Assembly: GCF_023856365.1 (NCBI RefSeq) | Contig: NC_064543.1 | Span: forward strand, 2,625,952 to 2,689,951 | Direction: 5' to 3' | Source of the DNA: Brienomyrus brachyistius | Lineage: Eukaryota > Chordata > Actinopteri > Osteoglossiformes > Mormyridae | Length of the DNA: 64,000 nucleotides | Shown: in pieces, positions 1 to 13,644 of the stretch | Numbering within the stretch: the stretch's first letter is position 1 | How the letters are laid out: every line of letters begins with the position of its first letter | Translations under genes and position numbers: made by a program | Notes under the pieces: model-generated | What the model saw: only the letters and a program-made list of their open reading frames with translations | What the model was told of the DNA's origin: nothing | Databases searched by the model: none

Positions 1-3000
1 CGTCTTGCGGGGAGTTGGGAGGAAGCAAAAACATGGACTGTCTGTGGGTCCCCACGGACCGGACTGGGCAACACCGGTGTAATATATTTCCTTGGTCCAT
101 GCTTGTCCACTGAAAATTCTCAGAGGCCCCTTTTAATACGAAGAATAGTGAACAGACACTATGTCTCACCTACATTCCACCATCTAGTGTTCCTGCGTAC
201 GGAGTTTACCGCAACCTCTTAGAACATTCTGGAAGCAGACGGCTTCCCTGTCTGCAGCTACCAGACAGCATCACACAGATACATAGAGTCGTAGGACAGT
301 GTCAGCCGCCTCCATTAGGAGCTCATACACCTTCCAGGTTTTCGGAAAATGGCACTGGGTTGTACCCTGGAATGTTGGTTCCCCTGGTCATGTCACATTC
401 ACACTACGGATCTTTTACAACAACCTTTAAAACAATCCTGCGTAATTGCAGTGATAATAATAAAAGTCCTTCAGAATTCTAATTATGTTTAGAGGGTTAA
501 TATGAATAATGACCTATATTCTCGAGCAAAGCTGTCAGTTTTCTTTCGCTTTTTGTTTTTTTTTTGATTAGTTGAAAAACTCATGTTTAATCACAAACTC
601 CACATGTGACATGCTAAATCTTGGGGACACCAACAGCCACAACATACCGATCCAGGCCCCATCCAAATGGGAATTGTTTTGGTCTGGGCTGGCAAGTTGA
701 GAAAGGATTTGTCAATGGGAATAGGAACAGAACAGAGGGAGAAAAATCCCACAAAAATGCCCAGATTTTCATTAAAACATGGATTAATTTGGCTTCCATA
801 CTTTCCCGTTTTGTCTTTGGTTATAATCTCCTCGTCGGCGTTTAAATGTAGTAGCATATCCACTACTAAAAACTTGTTTGGTATCGAGTAAGCGTGTGGG
901 TGATTACAGTCTCTTCCTCCAAACTCAACTCCCTCAGAGCAGAGGGTGACAGCGATGTGGGATCTCTCAAATTTTTTGGAAAAGAGCTAAAAAGGAAAAA
1001 AAAAAGAACTTACTTATGGCTTTTAAGAGAATATTCTGCTCCTGTGTTAACACTAGAGTATTTGACAATAATGCTCATTGCCCAGCACTGTGTGACGCAT
1101 TCATTTTAAGCATAAGAACATCTGCTAAAATGCACAATGACAATACAGGTATTCCATGTCAGGTTTAACGCCGAGATGTTCACTTTTTTATGTCTATTTT
1201 TAAAACGTACTGATGTGGCGACATAAAATCTAAGATTCAAATGACACTTCGCTTGCTCCCAAAGAACAACAAACAAAATATCTCCAACAGTTTACGCTAT
1301 TCAAAAGGGTGCAAACCACGTAAATGAAAATGTGATAATTGAGAGAAAAGGCTTGCTCACTGCATGCAAGCAACAGTAGGCTTAATCATCAGAATTCAGA
1401 AAAGGCCTGAAAATCACCACTTCAAAGTACAGAAGAACAGCAAGTCTCTTAACCCTTCTTTCCACTGGGAATAGTTTGCTTTTTGTACTGTGTTTTTACA
1501 TTAAACTAGGTTGCAGTCGTGGTTGTTAAGCATCTATTTTTAGAACTCACATAAAACATTAATGCTGTCCGTCTCACCTACACAGACAATCTTAACAGAG
1601 TGCTATCCCTTTAAAATGCAGGCTCCTCCACACTGGAGAAGAACGCATGGTCTCTCTCACGGATTCAGCTATGATGGTCGTACCATTTGCAATAGTGATT
1701 GACACTAAAGTCAAAGTGAGTCATCCACATTGATATTTCATTCAGAGCTCTCGCCAGGTTTGTCAAGACCAAGATCCGGATCGGAGAATAGAATCGCTGA
1801 GCTGACTGCCTGAATCTATAACCATGACAAAAACTCCAAGTTCTAGCACTTTTCCAGAGACTTCCTCGAGTGACTGCTTTCTCAGTCATTCCTGAGAACA
1901 ATGAGATTCAAAGTTTCCCACATATAAATATCTAATGTATTCTAATATATATTAAAAAAAAAAAGTTGACACAAAAAGAGCTCAAATATTTTTGGTTAAA
2001 CCCTGGATGCAGACGCGTAATGCTCAAATGCAGCAAATGTTATCATAATACCCTAAATCAAAATGCGACATTCTGCATAGTCTGTCATCTTGTCCTCTTT
2101 TTCCTTCGCTTTTTAAAAATTCCCTCTTGGAAAATCCATTCAAATTTTGAAATCCTAAATATTATTTACGCAAAGCCGCAATAACTGCCTGTCCCAGCAG
2201 AGGGAACAAGAAAGTCAAAAGTGCAATTTCAGAAGACAGCTGGGTGAAAGGTTACTCCAGTGTCAGTCCATTCTGTATTATTCAAATGATCCTTTTTTTT
2301 TTTTTTTTTTACTCAGTCAGCCGCATACATAAGTCTTCATTAAAATTGTTGGCTGGGTTTGACCAATGGCTGTATCACCCATGGAAAACGAGGACACACA
2401 AATAACTCCCATCACAAAAACAACAAACAACTATATCCGTTTTTGCACCAAAAAAAGGGAGCGGAAACCTGACCAAAAGAAAACTTGTCTTCTGCCCTCA
2501 TTGCAGTTCAGTTACAGGAGGTGATCTAAGATATCAGCTGGGAGTTTTAAATATCACTGTAACAATAACAGTCCAAGTGTTAAAGAGAGGGATAAAACAG
2601 GATCGCTTTCTTACCAGCACATCTCCAGGGTCTGTTTCCCTGTCACACCGAGTTCAGCATGCGATTCAACTTACATCTAATTTGTAAATCTTGTAATGGA
2701 GTGCGCCGCCCAGCCGCCACAAGCGACTGGTAGAAGCAGGCTATCGGGTGCGTGCGTTTGCAAAGTGGATCCTAAAACCTTATAAGTTTTGGCTCACCAG
2801 TACAAGTTTTCCCAAGCGGGGCACATCAACCATATGCCCGAAATTGTCTTCTAATGGAAGGAGCAAAGTTAAACGATTATGTGCTCCCCTACCACCCATT
2901 CAAGCATGCAAATAAACCATACCTTTAGTATCTATCAAAATTACACATATCCAGTCAAGAAAGGGAGACAGACTGGCGACAACCAAGGATAATGTTTCAA

Positions 3001-5519
3001 ATGCTGTTGCCTGACGTAGCTGTAATGCTCAGTTTTGATGAATGTTGTTATTGATGCCAGCCTCAGACCTGCATTTTTCTCCTTGTCTCCATTTGTGACC
3101 TACACACTTGTGCCTGACGAGTCACCCCAGGGGAGGGCTGGCTATTAGGTGTATAATGAATGCAACTATGGTTTTCAAGATTTAACTGCATCTATTCCAT
3201 AAAGACATATCATATTCCAAGAGATACATAGATGATCTTTGGCCAGGCCCCATTGTTTGTAAACTAACATGTTATGTAGAAACATATATTAATATAGATA
3301 CATTATATATATATATAAAGCAGACCACCTAAACAGCATTCTGTTCAGCATTGTCCAAATTCAATGCCCAGTAATTTAGCTTATGGATTTCTCAATGATG
3401 TTACTAAATATGGCTATCAGGGCCTCTTGATTAGATTTAGCCGTCCTCTATATCACTGAACAAGGAAGCCCAACAACAAAAAAAAAACGCATTTTCCCCC
3501 CACATACGTCTACCAGAAATTTATTTTGCATAATATGACTACTTATGACTCCATAATGCACATGATTTTTTTTCCCGTGGTGATTCATGACTGGCAAGTA
3601 GCTCGTGCAACTAGAAAATATGGCAGGAACAAGAAAATATGACTGCAGACACAGGTACTCTGCTGCCTGCGAGGAAAAGTAAAGCACATCACAAAGGAAA
3701 AAGGTATTTTAAGACGGGCCTGAAGTTCATCCCTGAAACATCTAGAAGAAAAATTCACGGAAAAGGGCATTATGGACGCCTTTCATCATCCACTGGTGTA
3801 CCAAAGGCCAAGCTAAGTGTAGCGGCTCCAAATCCTTCCTAGTTTGAACTAAGATTTTCGCCTTTTGGTTCTTTAAAATGATACAAACCAGGAAACATTT
3901 TACAGAAAATCCCGCCGTACTGCACCCTGCCAAGAGCCAACTGCCCAGTGCTCGGCGGCTTCAAAACAATAACACCTCCGTATAAGATATGCAGCATATC
4001 ACGCCAGTGCATACTGCACACTGCTGCAAAATGCAATATTAGACACTCATGTTTATATAGCAATAGCTGTCATTCTCAGGTGAGTGACCCTCAAAAACAC
4101 CTTTACTTCCATTTCTTGCTCATAAAAAAAGGTGAGGGGGACGATGGCTGCACACGCGTTGGCACAGGGGAGCTGTGGAGAGTGTCGGACAGTCTGAGGA
4201 ACCAATAAATAAATAAGCACAACGATCGATCCTCAGCACATTTTCATGGTTGGTTAAACGTCTTATCAGGGTGGTAAAGTGTTTCATGAAGACATAACCA
4301 GGTCACCTATTGCACCCTGCAAGAGGCTATAAGGACAGTTCCCTGGCAGTTTGGACATAAATGGTAGTGCAGGATCTGCAGGAAACTTGTCCACACCCTA
4401 GGATGGGTGGGAGGAGATCGTGAAAGAGGGCTCATATCCCAACCTTTGCAAAAACACGTCTTGCAATGTTACGGACGCCCCTGGGCTTATCCCATACACC
4501 AGCTGCTGACACGCTTCCTTAACCGGTGCCTCCACCACCTCCTATAACCTCTCGAAGTGTCTAAGGAAACAATGGCAGAGGAGGAGGAAGCAGAAATATC
4601 ACATGTAGAGGTGGAGATGCGGAACACGTTGTGTAAGGACCCTGGTGGGGCATCGCTGACACAGCCATGATGGAAATCATCCTCACAATCCAGCACTATG
4701 TGGGATCCAGGCAAACTACTGTGCGATGCACTTTTCTTGGTTTTGCTGAAGGATGGCACAGTTTTTCAGCAGAAAAAAAACCCGACAAACATCAATTAAC
4801 ATGAACAAAATATCAAATATCAATTAATTAATATTAATGCATTTTTTGTTCATGTACAAAAAATTTAAACAGAAAACAGTATACAGTAAAATAACGTACC
4901 AAGGTGTCACCACAATGATTAGAATCATTACTATTATTAAAAGTTTAAGTAACCTTTTGTAACCCTTCAGGAAAGAGACTCTATGAGATCCTTGAACTCT
5001 GACTCTTGATACAGACTAGTTCACACCTTCATGGCAAAGCTTCAAGATTGCATTGGCACATATTTTACAAGGAAGTCTGATTACTGATGACATAAAAACC
5101 TCATCCTGTGGAGTATCATTAGAGACAGAAGGTCAGATGAGGCAGGAGTGCCTTGCTGGGACTTGTAGCTCAATGTAGCGGGGAACAGGAGTGATTCATA
5201 AACGATACCTGGTGCAACACAGTAGGTACATTACCAACAAACACCTGCTGGTTACAGTCATGACAACTGTATTACCCAATGGCTGCATTTTGTCTTAGTA
5301 AGAAAAAGATTTACGGTAAAGCCCTTTGCTGTAATTTACAATATGCTTGTCCATAAAAAAATTTAAAAAAATACATTCATGAAAAGTGTGAAGAAATTTA
5401 AACAGTCAATGGAAAGCTAACAATCTGCAAAAGAAAAGTACAGGAAGTTGCAGGTGGAAAAATGGATTTCAAATGACAAGCAGTGATGAGATGTTTTGGT
5501 ACTGCAACTGAAAGAGAAA

Positions 5520-5520
<1 letters not shown>
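1..5520. other. non-coding stretch, no gene recognised
   Basis: AT-rich sequence with many short homopolymers (T-run near 2290, A-runs) and a TA run near 3308. Open frames of 60-90 codons occur on both strands, but none shows a family motif, splice context or coding-like composition. By position this is presumed intronic or downstream sequence of mettl15. Confidence 0.4.
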
Positions 5521-5521
<1 letters not shown>

Positions 5522-5584
<63 letters not shown>

Positions 5585-5611
5585 CGCGTGCGCGTGTGTG
5601 TGCGCGTGTGT
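5522..5611. repeat. GT microsatellite with CG-interrupted tail
   Basis: About 50 bp of uninterrupted TG dinucleotides, followed by TATG and then mixed CG/TG. Open frames coding Cys-Val or Thr-His runs are products of this repeat. Confidence 0.95.
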
Positions 5612-5951
5612 CTCATCCTTTGACATCCTTCGACGTCTTAGGAATTATAACTTTCTACAGGAAATTATTTAAATTAAAGGACAGGTCTGAAATGATTTAT
5701 AATAAATTGAAAAAAAATGTTTTTGTTCACCATTCCTTACATACAGCCTTTAAAATCAAAATTATCGAAATAAAACCGGGAACAAAGTTATTAAACACCT
5801 GAACTTATATATTTATCTTATATCTTATCTCAAGATGTTTAATTTTAAGCTTATAAATTAATAGAAATCATACAAAATGGTGCAGACATAAACAAAAAAA
5901 AAAGTAAGGGGCTTTTTCTTTGTCCTTTAGGCAATGTGATCATATAAGCAT

Positions 5952-6510
5952 TAGGGGTGTAACAATTCATCGATTGTCATGTATCAATTGTTAAGGCTGC
6001 GTTGGAATTTGATCTAACTCAATGAACAAATACTGATTCATATCATTAAACCATGACGATACGCATAAATGCGGGCAAAAAAATTATTCTGTGAAAAAAA
6101 ATCTCTCGCGCGAAGCAATCTAAAAACTCACCTTAGTAGACAGTAGAGACCAATAGATTACAGTACATTTTATGTAGCTGAATACACATACTTTTCAGAG
6201 TAAGCTATACACATCCAGAAATTAAGGGACAAATACAAGATAGACATGTTTGTGTTTTTTAAATAAAACACTTCGTACAGTTCTTTTCAACATATTTTGC
6301 TGTTAAAATTAAACATTTATTGTTAAGTCTTTTTGAAAGGTAAATTAATTCTGCAATCAGGTTATGTTTCACTGTATTGAAAATATTCATCATGAATTAC
6401 TGAATCGAATCGCATCATATCACAACAACTTTCGAAATACTGCTAGATAATAAATCGATGCCTTGCAAAATCGAAATTGAATCGTGACAAAGCTTACGAT
6501 TCACACCATA
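5952..6510. mobile_element. non-autonomous hAT-type DNA transposon with 8 bp target duplication
   Basis: The left end TAGGGGTGTAACAATTC and the right end, read inward on the other strand, TATGGTGTGAATCGTAAG are imperfect inverted repeats of the YAGGGRTG hAT type. The flanks are ATAAGCAT (5944-5951) and ATAATCAT (6511-6518), 7 of 8 matching, as for the 8 bp duplication made by hAT transposases. Internally it has AATCGAATCGCATC and ATCGATG motifs and no transposase gene. Confidence 0.72.
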
Positions 6511-7560
6511 ATAATCATATATTAAACTTTATCCCATGGTTAACAGAAAGTGAGCACAGCCTGCATGGCCCTTCAAAACGAAGAAAGTAAACTCAGTCAA
6601 TCAAAGATGAAGATAGCGTCTCTCACCAAAGGAGAATTTCATGGGCTTCAATGCCAAAAAAGGAAGAAGGCGGCCTTCATAAAAAAGATCAAACTTTAAG
6701 AGAAGAAAAAAAGTTGCTCAAATGGCTAAAGGCTAATTTGACGAGTCACGTAGCATTAGACGAGCCAAGGAAAGAGGAGAGACGATTCCACGAAACTCGG
6801 TCTGTGTATGTAGGCTGTGCACGGCCCAGCATTTTTAAAATAACAAATTGGGTGAGTAATGACTGGAAAGAGCACTAGTCTACAGCTGCTCCTCTCCATG
6901 GCCGTCACTATCAATTCTCTCCAACTTTATCCTACACGCGCTGAAAGCAAGAAAAGACCAGCTGAGTTCTCAGGGAAGGGAATAAATGAATAAATAGTTC
7001 AACACACTAGAAAACACCTAATTCTTAATAAAAGTAGTACAGGAAAAAAAACCCAGTGAAACTACGAAATCATTATCAATCAACAGTGGATCACAAAGTT
7101 TTAGAAGTACCAATACAAAAAATATATATATTTTTCTATATTCTAATATGCCAAAAGTACGCCATTGAGAGAATCCTAATAAATAAACCAGCATTATGAT
7201 TACATTATGATTATGTTCCTGGCCCAGGAACACCATACAGACTTTCAGCTGTCTTAATGCCACCTGAGTACACAGCCTGAATTCATTCAATCAATCGCTC
7301 AACTGGGACAGAAACTTTTATATATACCAGCTGTGTATGACCAGCTAGGCTGCCTGTTATAAATAGCAGTTAAACATTATCTGCACTTATCAATTATTAA
7401 GTGATAATGAGTATTTTTTTTTCACAAAGCCACAAGCAGGATGTCGATACATCGGGGTGTCAGGGGGCGATGGACACGCGTGCCCTTGTGTAATTCACTG
7501 ATAAACGGCTTTCGTTCCAGTTTAGCGTCACAAAGCGAGCACTGATCCACAGTAACGGCC
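6511..7560. other. non-coding stretch, no gene recognised
   Basis: AT-rich. An open frame at 6651-6878 (+) is Lys/Glu-rich and ends near a donor-like GTGAGT at about 6851, but no acceptor, homologue or family motif supports it. Confidence 0.4.
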
Positions 7561-7578
7561 CTTCATCAGAGGCAGCGA

Positions 7579-7637
7579 TATATAAAGGGGCTAGATGTTG
7601 ACCCAGACAGTTTTAGACAGCAGGCTTTGTTTGTGAG
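7579..7637 (+). promoter_or_regulatory. candidate TATA promoter and first exon
   Basis: TATATAAA followed by GGGG (7579-7590) stands about 30 bp upstream of a possible start in GACCCAGACAG. A strong donor, TTTGTGAG|GTAAGC, follows at 7638. The order TATA, short exon, donor is that of a genuine promoter with a small first exon. No coding frame or partner exon could be identified, so this remains a candidate. Confidence 0.3.
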
Positions 7638-7639
7638 GT

Positions 7640-9506
7640 AAGCATTATCTCCCGTATCACTTTACCGCGTAAAGCGACAAAGAGGATTCCGTTGTTTAAT
7701 AAGCTAGCAAACACGAAGGAGCAGCAACAGGCAAAGACGCTACCTTTTCTACTTCTAAGCCATTAATCCCACTATGGATTTTCAGGAGAATACTATTCAC
7801 ATACTGTAATTTCGAATGGACGCAACATTAAATCAGGATTTACAAAATTCTTTCCTGTTTTGTTTCTGGGTATGTGGCCTATAGTTTTCCATTTTCATAT
7901 AGCGCTTTCAAATATTATGCTAACCCCCAGGGCCACACATTCTCCTTTTCCACAGTATCGAAGATTCACTACAAACTGGCGTTCTAAAAAGACTAAGGAT
8001 GTTCCTGTATCTTAATGTACACAACTTAATATGTTTTATTTAACAGCCGTCAAGATCAACTGACAGTAATGAATGCATGCTGCGAGCAGGGCAAAAAGAA
8101 TGCTGCTCCTTTTCGGAAGTTGTAAACAAAGTAAACACTTTGTGTTAATATTGCGGAAAATACCACTTCCTCTCTATGCAGGGCATCCATCCATAACTTT
8201 TCAATGGAAGCTCCCTTCCTAAAATGCTGAATATCATGAATAAACAAATAACATTCCTCCATACTATTTAGTCACCAGGCATTGTTCATTCCATCGGTTA
8301 ACTAAAGCCACTCACTTCGATTTGACCGGATATAAATATATAGGCCAGACTGCAGCGCTATGATCTAACCTACTGAAAAATTCAGAGTTAAACAGGATAC
8401 CCAGTGAAGGGAGACCATCCCTAAACAAATGTACAGACTCATCACAGGAACACTTCCCATTCATCTCCATCTGCTCCCACCAAAGCTCACTTTCTCAATG
8501 AATAAAGCTGGGTTTATTCATTGTGTCTCTGTGACACCCATCCCCCACCCCATACTCCCACCCCCCCGTGAGTGTTAATGTCATATCACTGCCCAGCAGT
8601 CTGTCCCCGGCAGGCCCGGTTAGCTGAGTGCTGAGGTCATTGCAGTCTCGAAACAATCGTGTGCCACCTGCTAGGGACCAGTCACCGGGTGACTGGAACA
8701 GAAAATACGCATTCAGGGAAATTACCGATTCATAAAGTGGGAATTAAAAAAAACAAGAAGTTTACAAACACAAGCTGTAGGAAATGACATGAATAATTAA
8801 GATGGCTCACACATATAAATGTACAAAAAGCTGGCTTTCTAAGCCTTAGTCAAAAAAAAGACATAGTTCTCAACGATATGAAATAATGCTATTTAATCTC
8901 AGTGAGTCACAGGTAGGGTTTCTATAATTCCCTCTCTCCTTCAGTCGATCTACAAGGACACCAGAGTTTAATCGGTAAAAAAACTTGTGCAATTTCGTTA
9001 AACACAAACACAATGAAATATAAACACTACTCTTGCCCTTATCGTACATTCCACTCCTAGTAAAATGAAAACAAAGACTGGCTCATTAACACAAAAATAA
9101 ATGTGTATAACAACAACACATTCAATAGCAAAACGGAAACAAACAAGAGAAAAATAAGCCAGTATATGTTATCTGAAATTGTTTTTCTGACTGGTGCTTT
9201 TCTAAGCATTTTCTTAGTAACTGAAAAGCAAATTTCCAAAACCACTGACCTAAAGTCAGACTCCCTCATTGTATGTTACAACATTTGGAATTGAAATCCA
9301 AGAAAGAATTTCCATGAAACTTTTAGTCTTAGCTTTTGAAGATAAATGATACAATATCTAGTCATTCTCTGACTAATCCTCTTTAATATCATTATTATCC
9401 TTATCATGTTTGTCGTCTTTAATATTTTAGTTTTGAATCACCACTCTTGCACGTGTCAACAAACGTTATCAGATATCATGAGTTTACAGTTACATTTTTG
9501 GTTCAA
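7640..9506. other. non-coding stretch, no gene recognised
   Basis: Mostly AT-rich sequence with a C-rich patch near 8540-8570 and a more GC-rich patch at 8590-8700. No coding exon or known repeat was recognised. Confidence 0.4.
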
Positions 9507-11070
9507 AAGGGATGGGTGATATAGGCTCAAAATGATATCACGATATTCAAGGAAATTTGCAATAATGATATTTGTGATGATATAGAGAAAAACAATACTG
9601 AACAAAGCATTGTTGGTGATTGTGACGTGCAGACAGCAGCATTTGTTAGTGCAAATAAAATGAAGGGCATTTTCCATCTTTCTTTTCTAATCAGCTACTG
9701 TCATTGATGACAGGCTTCGTGAATCTATTGCCACAAGATGCCAGCAGCAGCAGCATTATACTGCAACAGTAGTGACATAGTATTATATACAATGACACAG
9801 CATAACTCATATGTAAGCACAAAAGTAGCCTAGGTAGTGTTTTTCCTGGAAATCGTAAGTATATTATTACTGCTTAACACTTTTTTTAATCAAAAAGTAA
9901 AGTAACTTAACTTTGTAACTGTTCAGGAGCCTACACAATACACAGGCTACACAAACTGACCAGGGCCCAGTGAGCGAGCAAGCGCTGTGCTGACACAGTC
10001 GCGTAGAGGGTCCAGTGAGCGAGCGCTGTGCTGACGCAGTCGCGTAGAGAGTCCAGTGAGCGAGCGCTGTGCTGACGCAGTCGCGTAGAGGGTCCAGTGA
10101 GCGAGCGAGCGCTGTGCTGACGCAGTCGCATAGAGAGTCCAGTGAGCGAGCGAGCGCTGTGCTGACGCAGTCGCATAGAGAGTCCAGTGAGTGCGAGCGC
10201 TGTGCTGACACAGTCGCGTAGAGGGTCCAGTGAGCGAGCGCTGTGCTGACGCAGTCGCGTAGAGGGTTCAGTGAGCGAGCGAGCACTGTGCTGACGCAGT
10301 CGCATAGAGAGTCCAGTGAGCGTGCGAGCGCTGTGCTGACACAGTCGCGTAGAGGGTCCAGTGAGCGAGCACTGTGCTGACGCAGTCGCGTACAGGGTCC
10401 AGTGAGCGAGCGAGCGCTGTGCTGACGCAGTCGCATAGAGAGTCCAGTGAGCGTGCGAGCGCTGTGCTGACACAGTCGCGTAGAGGGTCCAGTGAGCGTG
10501 CGAGCGCTGTGCTGACACAGTCGCGTAGAGGGTCCAGTGAGCGAGCGAGTGCTGTGCTGACGCAGTCGCATAGAGAGTCCAGTGAGCGTGCGAGCGCTGT
10601 GCTGACACAGTCGCGTAAGGGTCCAGTGAGCGAGCGCTGTGCTGACGCAGTCGCGTACAGGGTCCAGTGAGCGAGTGTGTTTTTTGTATGTATTTTTTTT
10701 TTGTTTAACATTGTGCACATAAAGTTTGCAAGCAGCAGCTGTAACATAAATGTAAAAAGAAAAAATATAACTCTTAAATCTTCATATTCAGATTTCTTAA
10801 ATGTAATTTGGCAAATAAAACGAGATTATTGCAAAGGTATTATGAATCGGCAAGCAGAGGGTCGAGCACCTGAGTGCTGTGCAGATCAAAGCATGCTTGG
10901 TTTTTATGTGTGAGGGGTTTTGAGACTAAACAGCATATGTCTGTGCTTGTGTCGTTGTTGTGCATGCTAGGGAACGTAAATGCATCGCATCACTATATCG
11001 TGATATGACACTTTATCGTGTGAAAAATTTACCGGTATTATCATAGACAGTGTGATATGGCACAGCCCTA
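9507..11070. mobile_element. hAT-like non-autonomous element carrying a minisatellite
   Basis: The left end AAGGGATGGGTGATATAGG and the right end (inverted) TAGGGCTGTGCCATATC resemble each other. Both resemble the TAGGGCTGGGTGATATGG terminus at 63698. ATATCACGATATT-like subterminal sequence is present on both sides (9535-9548 and 11000-11030). No matching 8 bp flank was found, so the exact limits are provisional. The middle is occupied by a tandem repeat (9960-10675). Confidence 0.5.
9960..10675. repeat. minisatellite, about 17 units of 41-45 bp
   Basis: The unit runs GGTCCAGTGAGCGAGCGCTG, then TGCTGACGCAGTCGCGTAGA, then G. Units differ mainly by one extra CGAG and by CGCGTAGAGGG versus CGCATAGAGAG endings. 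The repeat is GC-rich inside AT-rich flanks. Because it lacks stop codons, several long open frames of Ala/Arg/Ser/Leu composition (up to 283 codons on the minus strand) cross it; these are repeat translations rather than genes. Confidence 0.95.
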
Positions 11071-12262
11071 ATAGCAGCATCATCCTTTAGCGAACGCACC
11101 TCTCAATTATTACATTAATCAAGCTGAAACAGAGCAGAGGAATCTGCATTACTGCTTCGGGCCAGTGTGTGCTGAAGACCAGCAACTTGCCTTCCTGCAG
11201 AAGCAACGGTGTCCAAGGTATCTGATTACGTAGTGAGGTCTAGGCTTACCTGAAAGTCTCTATGCAATGCAGATTGATGCATATGTACACTGAGAACTTA
11301 ACTACAGAATTTGGGGATGTTCAGTCCCACTCATGCTGGGCTACGCTGTCTACACAAACTGCACATGCATGCACAAGTCAAGTTCTTGATGCAAATTCCG
11401 TCCCCAGCCGAAGTAATTTGGCCCGGTTTCAGTAACATGGAAGTTGTAAGAGGTGTACAGAGAACCAGAAAGCATCACGCGATGGGGCCCAGCGTGGGCC
11501 TGGAACAGACAAGCCTCATGTTTCAAAAAGCACTGATAATGTATCTGATAGAAATAAACAATGTTCTTATAAAACGCAATTGCAAGGGAAAAGGGTACCT
11601 GTATCATTAATTACCAAATTTAATAATAATAATAATAATAAGCACCTAAGATCAAAACTGAATAGTGCTTAATAGTATTTTTAAAAGTATTGCATAGGAA
11701 AGCAACAAATGACTTCAATAATACATTATACATCCAACCTGTTTCCAGATGAGTTAACCTTGTGAAGCGTTATAGTGTATTATCTTTGAACACGGCAGAA
11801 ATGCTTTGCTATTAACTATCATGTCTGCAATTTTGTCAGCATAGCTTCTCTTAATGTCATGTATCAAGAGCAGGGAAGACAAAACTGTGTAAAGACAATA
11901 ACACTCATTTGAAAGGAGCTGTCATGTCATTTATTGATATGGCACAGCTTCTCTCTGCAATACGTTTTTTTACCCTCCTCGAGTGGGTCTGCTACATGAA
12001 AAACATTCTGCACCCTCAATAGTTATGGATTTTCTAATATTGTCGATTCCCCACACCCAAATAATACATTTGTTTTTTGGAATGTTTGTTTTATAATACA
12101 CGTATTGTAATCCGATTGCTGGTTTATTTATTACATGTGAATGAAGAAAATTATTTTTCGTTATAAAGGTATTCCAAATTTTTTTTCCAAAACTAACTGT
12201 TAAAAAAGTGGGGGGGGGGTTGACTTATATTTGGGAAAATACTGTAAATTAATTGAAAAATT

Positions 12263-12306
<44 letters not shown>

Positions 12307-13640
12307 CACGTCTGGCTTAGTATACACATGTATAAAGTAAGTTGAAAGTGTGGTCTCTCCAAAGACAAAATATTATTCTGCTTAAATGGGAAGCTACTCT
12401 GAAGCTTCAGGTGTCATGGCTACCTACCTACATGCTTTCCATACCTGAAAATAAACACGACCATTCTGCAGAACAGCGCAGACAGAGTGAGTCTCTCGGC
12501 TCCTTTGGGAGAATCTCACTTCAGCTTTATAAGACTATCAGAGCTGCGTCTGAATGGAATGAAATGAAATGAAATCACATAGACTTCAACTTAAATTAGA
12601 ATTGAATTAAATGATGTCAATGGAATTTGAAATTCCTGATATATTTGTGTATTAAATGTTCTCTTTTACACAGACCCATTTTTTGCATCAATGACTGGAG
12701 GCAGATGGCAGACCCTCTCAATGGGAAACCCCTCTCAATCGCCCCCCGTGGACCACCCCCACCCCAACCCTGACCCATCTAACACAAGTCATTAGCTACC
12801 TGTGCATTAGTCACGCATATGCAATGACATTATCTGAACAAAGTGACCAGATTTCTCGAGATAGACAAGCAACCTAAACCCAGAAGATAAGCAAAAATTT
12901 GCCCTAAGTGCATAACGTGCTGAATACTTCTGTAATGTACTTTCACTTGGCTGATGGCATCACAGCCGGATCATCTTTGGAAAGACATTTCAATGAGCAA
13001 TGAGAACTATGGGTTAGATTACCGCTTTTATTAAACTTTTTTTTTTTTTTATCTATTTTCTTTGTCTAAGCAGCCCAAACACAGGTGGTAAGAAATACTG
13101 TGTAGAGACTGAAGCTTTGGGGTTTGTCTTTGCAATGATAAGCAAATCTTACTGCTGGGCTCCACAAGTAGGGCCACTGTTACTTTCCAGGTTATGTTTT
13201 GATTTAGAAAGCGATTAAATTCATACCTGCAGTGCTGAACAGGCCAATCAGCAAAGAGGACATCATAATCACTTGGTCAATATTTCGGAGCAGATGATTC
13301 TATGTACAATTCCAAATCCAGCTCCAAGCGCAGACTGAGCTCTGTCCTGACATCACTGCGACTGGCCGTAAACATGTCCTTCCCGTGGAGAGACATGTCC
13401 GCATTTTGTTTACAAGGCTATTGACTCAAAGCTGATGATTCATGAGACCTTGGTGTAATTCACTGCTGCTGCCATTACAGGTGATACATCCACCCCCTCT
13501 GCTCTTCCACCCACTCCCGGAAAAAGCCATACCCTGGGCCGCAAATGAACAAACTTCACTAATGAATAACCACAGAGCCCAGGTCTACTCTACGATATTA
13601 AAACCCCGATTTAATATTACTTTTACCCAAGTCCTACACA
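11071..13640. other. non-coding stretch with microsatellites, no gene recognised
   Basis: It contains an AAT run (11620-11641), a TA run (12262-12300), a short GAAAT run near 12558-12578 and a T-run near 13030. The open frames of 76-99 codons show no family features. Confidence 0.45.
12262..12300. repeat. TA microsatellite
   Basis: An uninterrupted TA dinucleotide run of about 38 bp. Confidence 0.9.
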
Positions 13641-13644
13641 CCAT

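Noticed and set aside
4487..4759. 90-codon minus frame rich in Ser/Arg
   Set aside because: No domain, no flanking splice sites that pair with another exon, and no recognisable homologue.
5398..5802. Frames coding Thr-His or Cys-Val runs
   Set aside because: Direct products of the GT microsatellite.
9867..10747. Long open frames (up to 283 codons) on the minus strand
   Set aside because: They are translations of the 41-45 bp minisatellite; several frames are open at once, unit length is not a constant multiple of three, and the protein has no domain.
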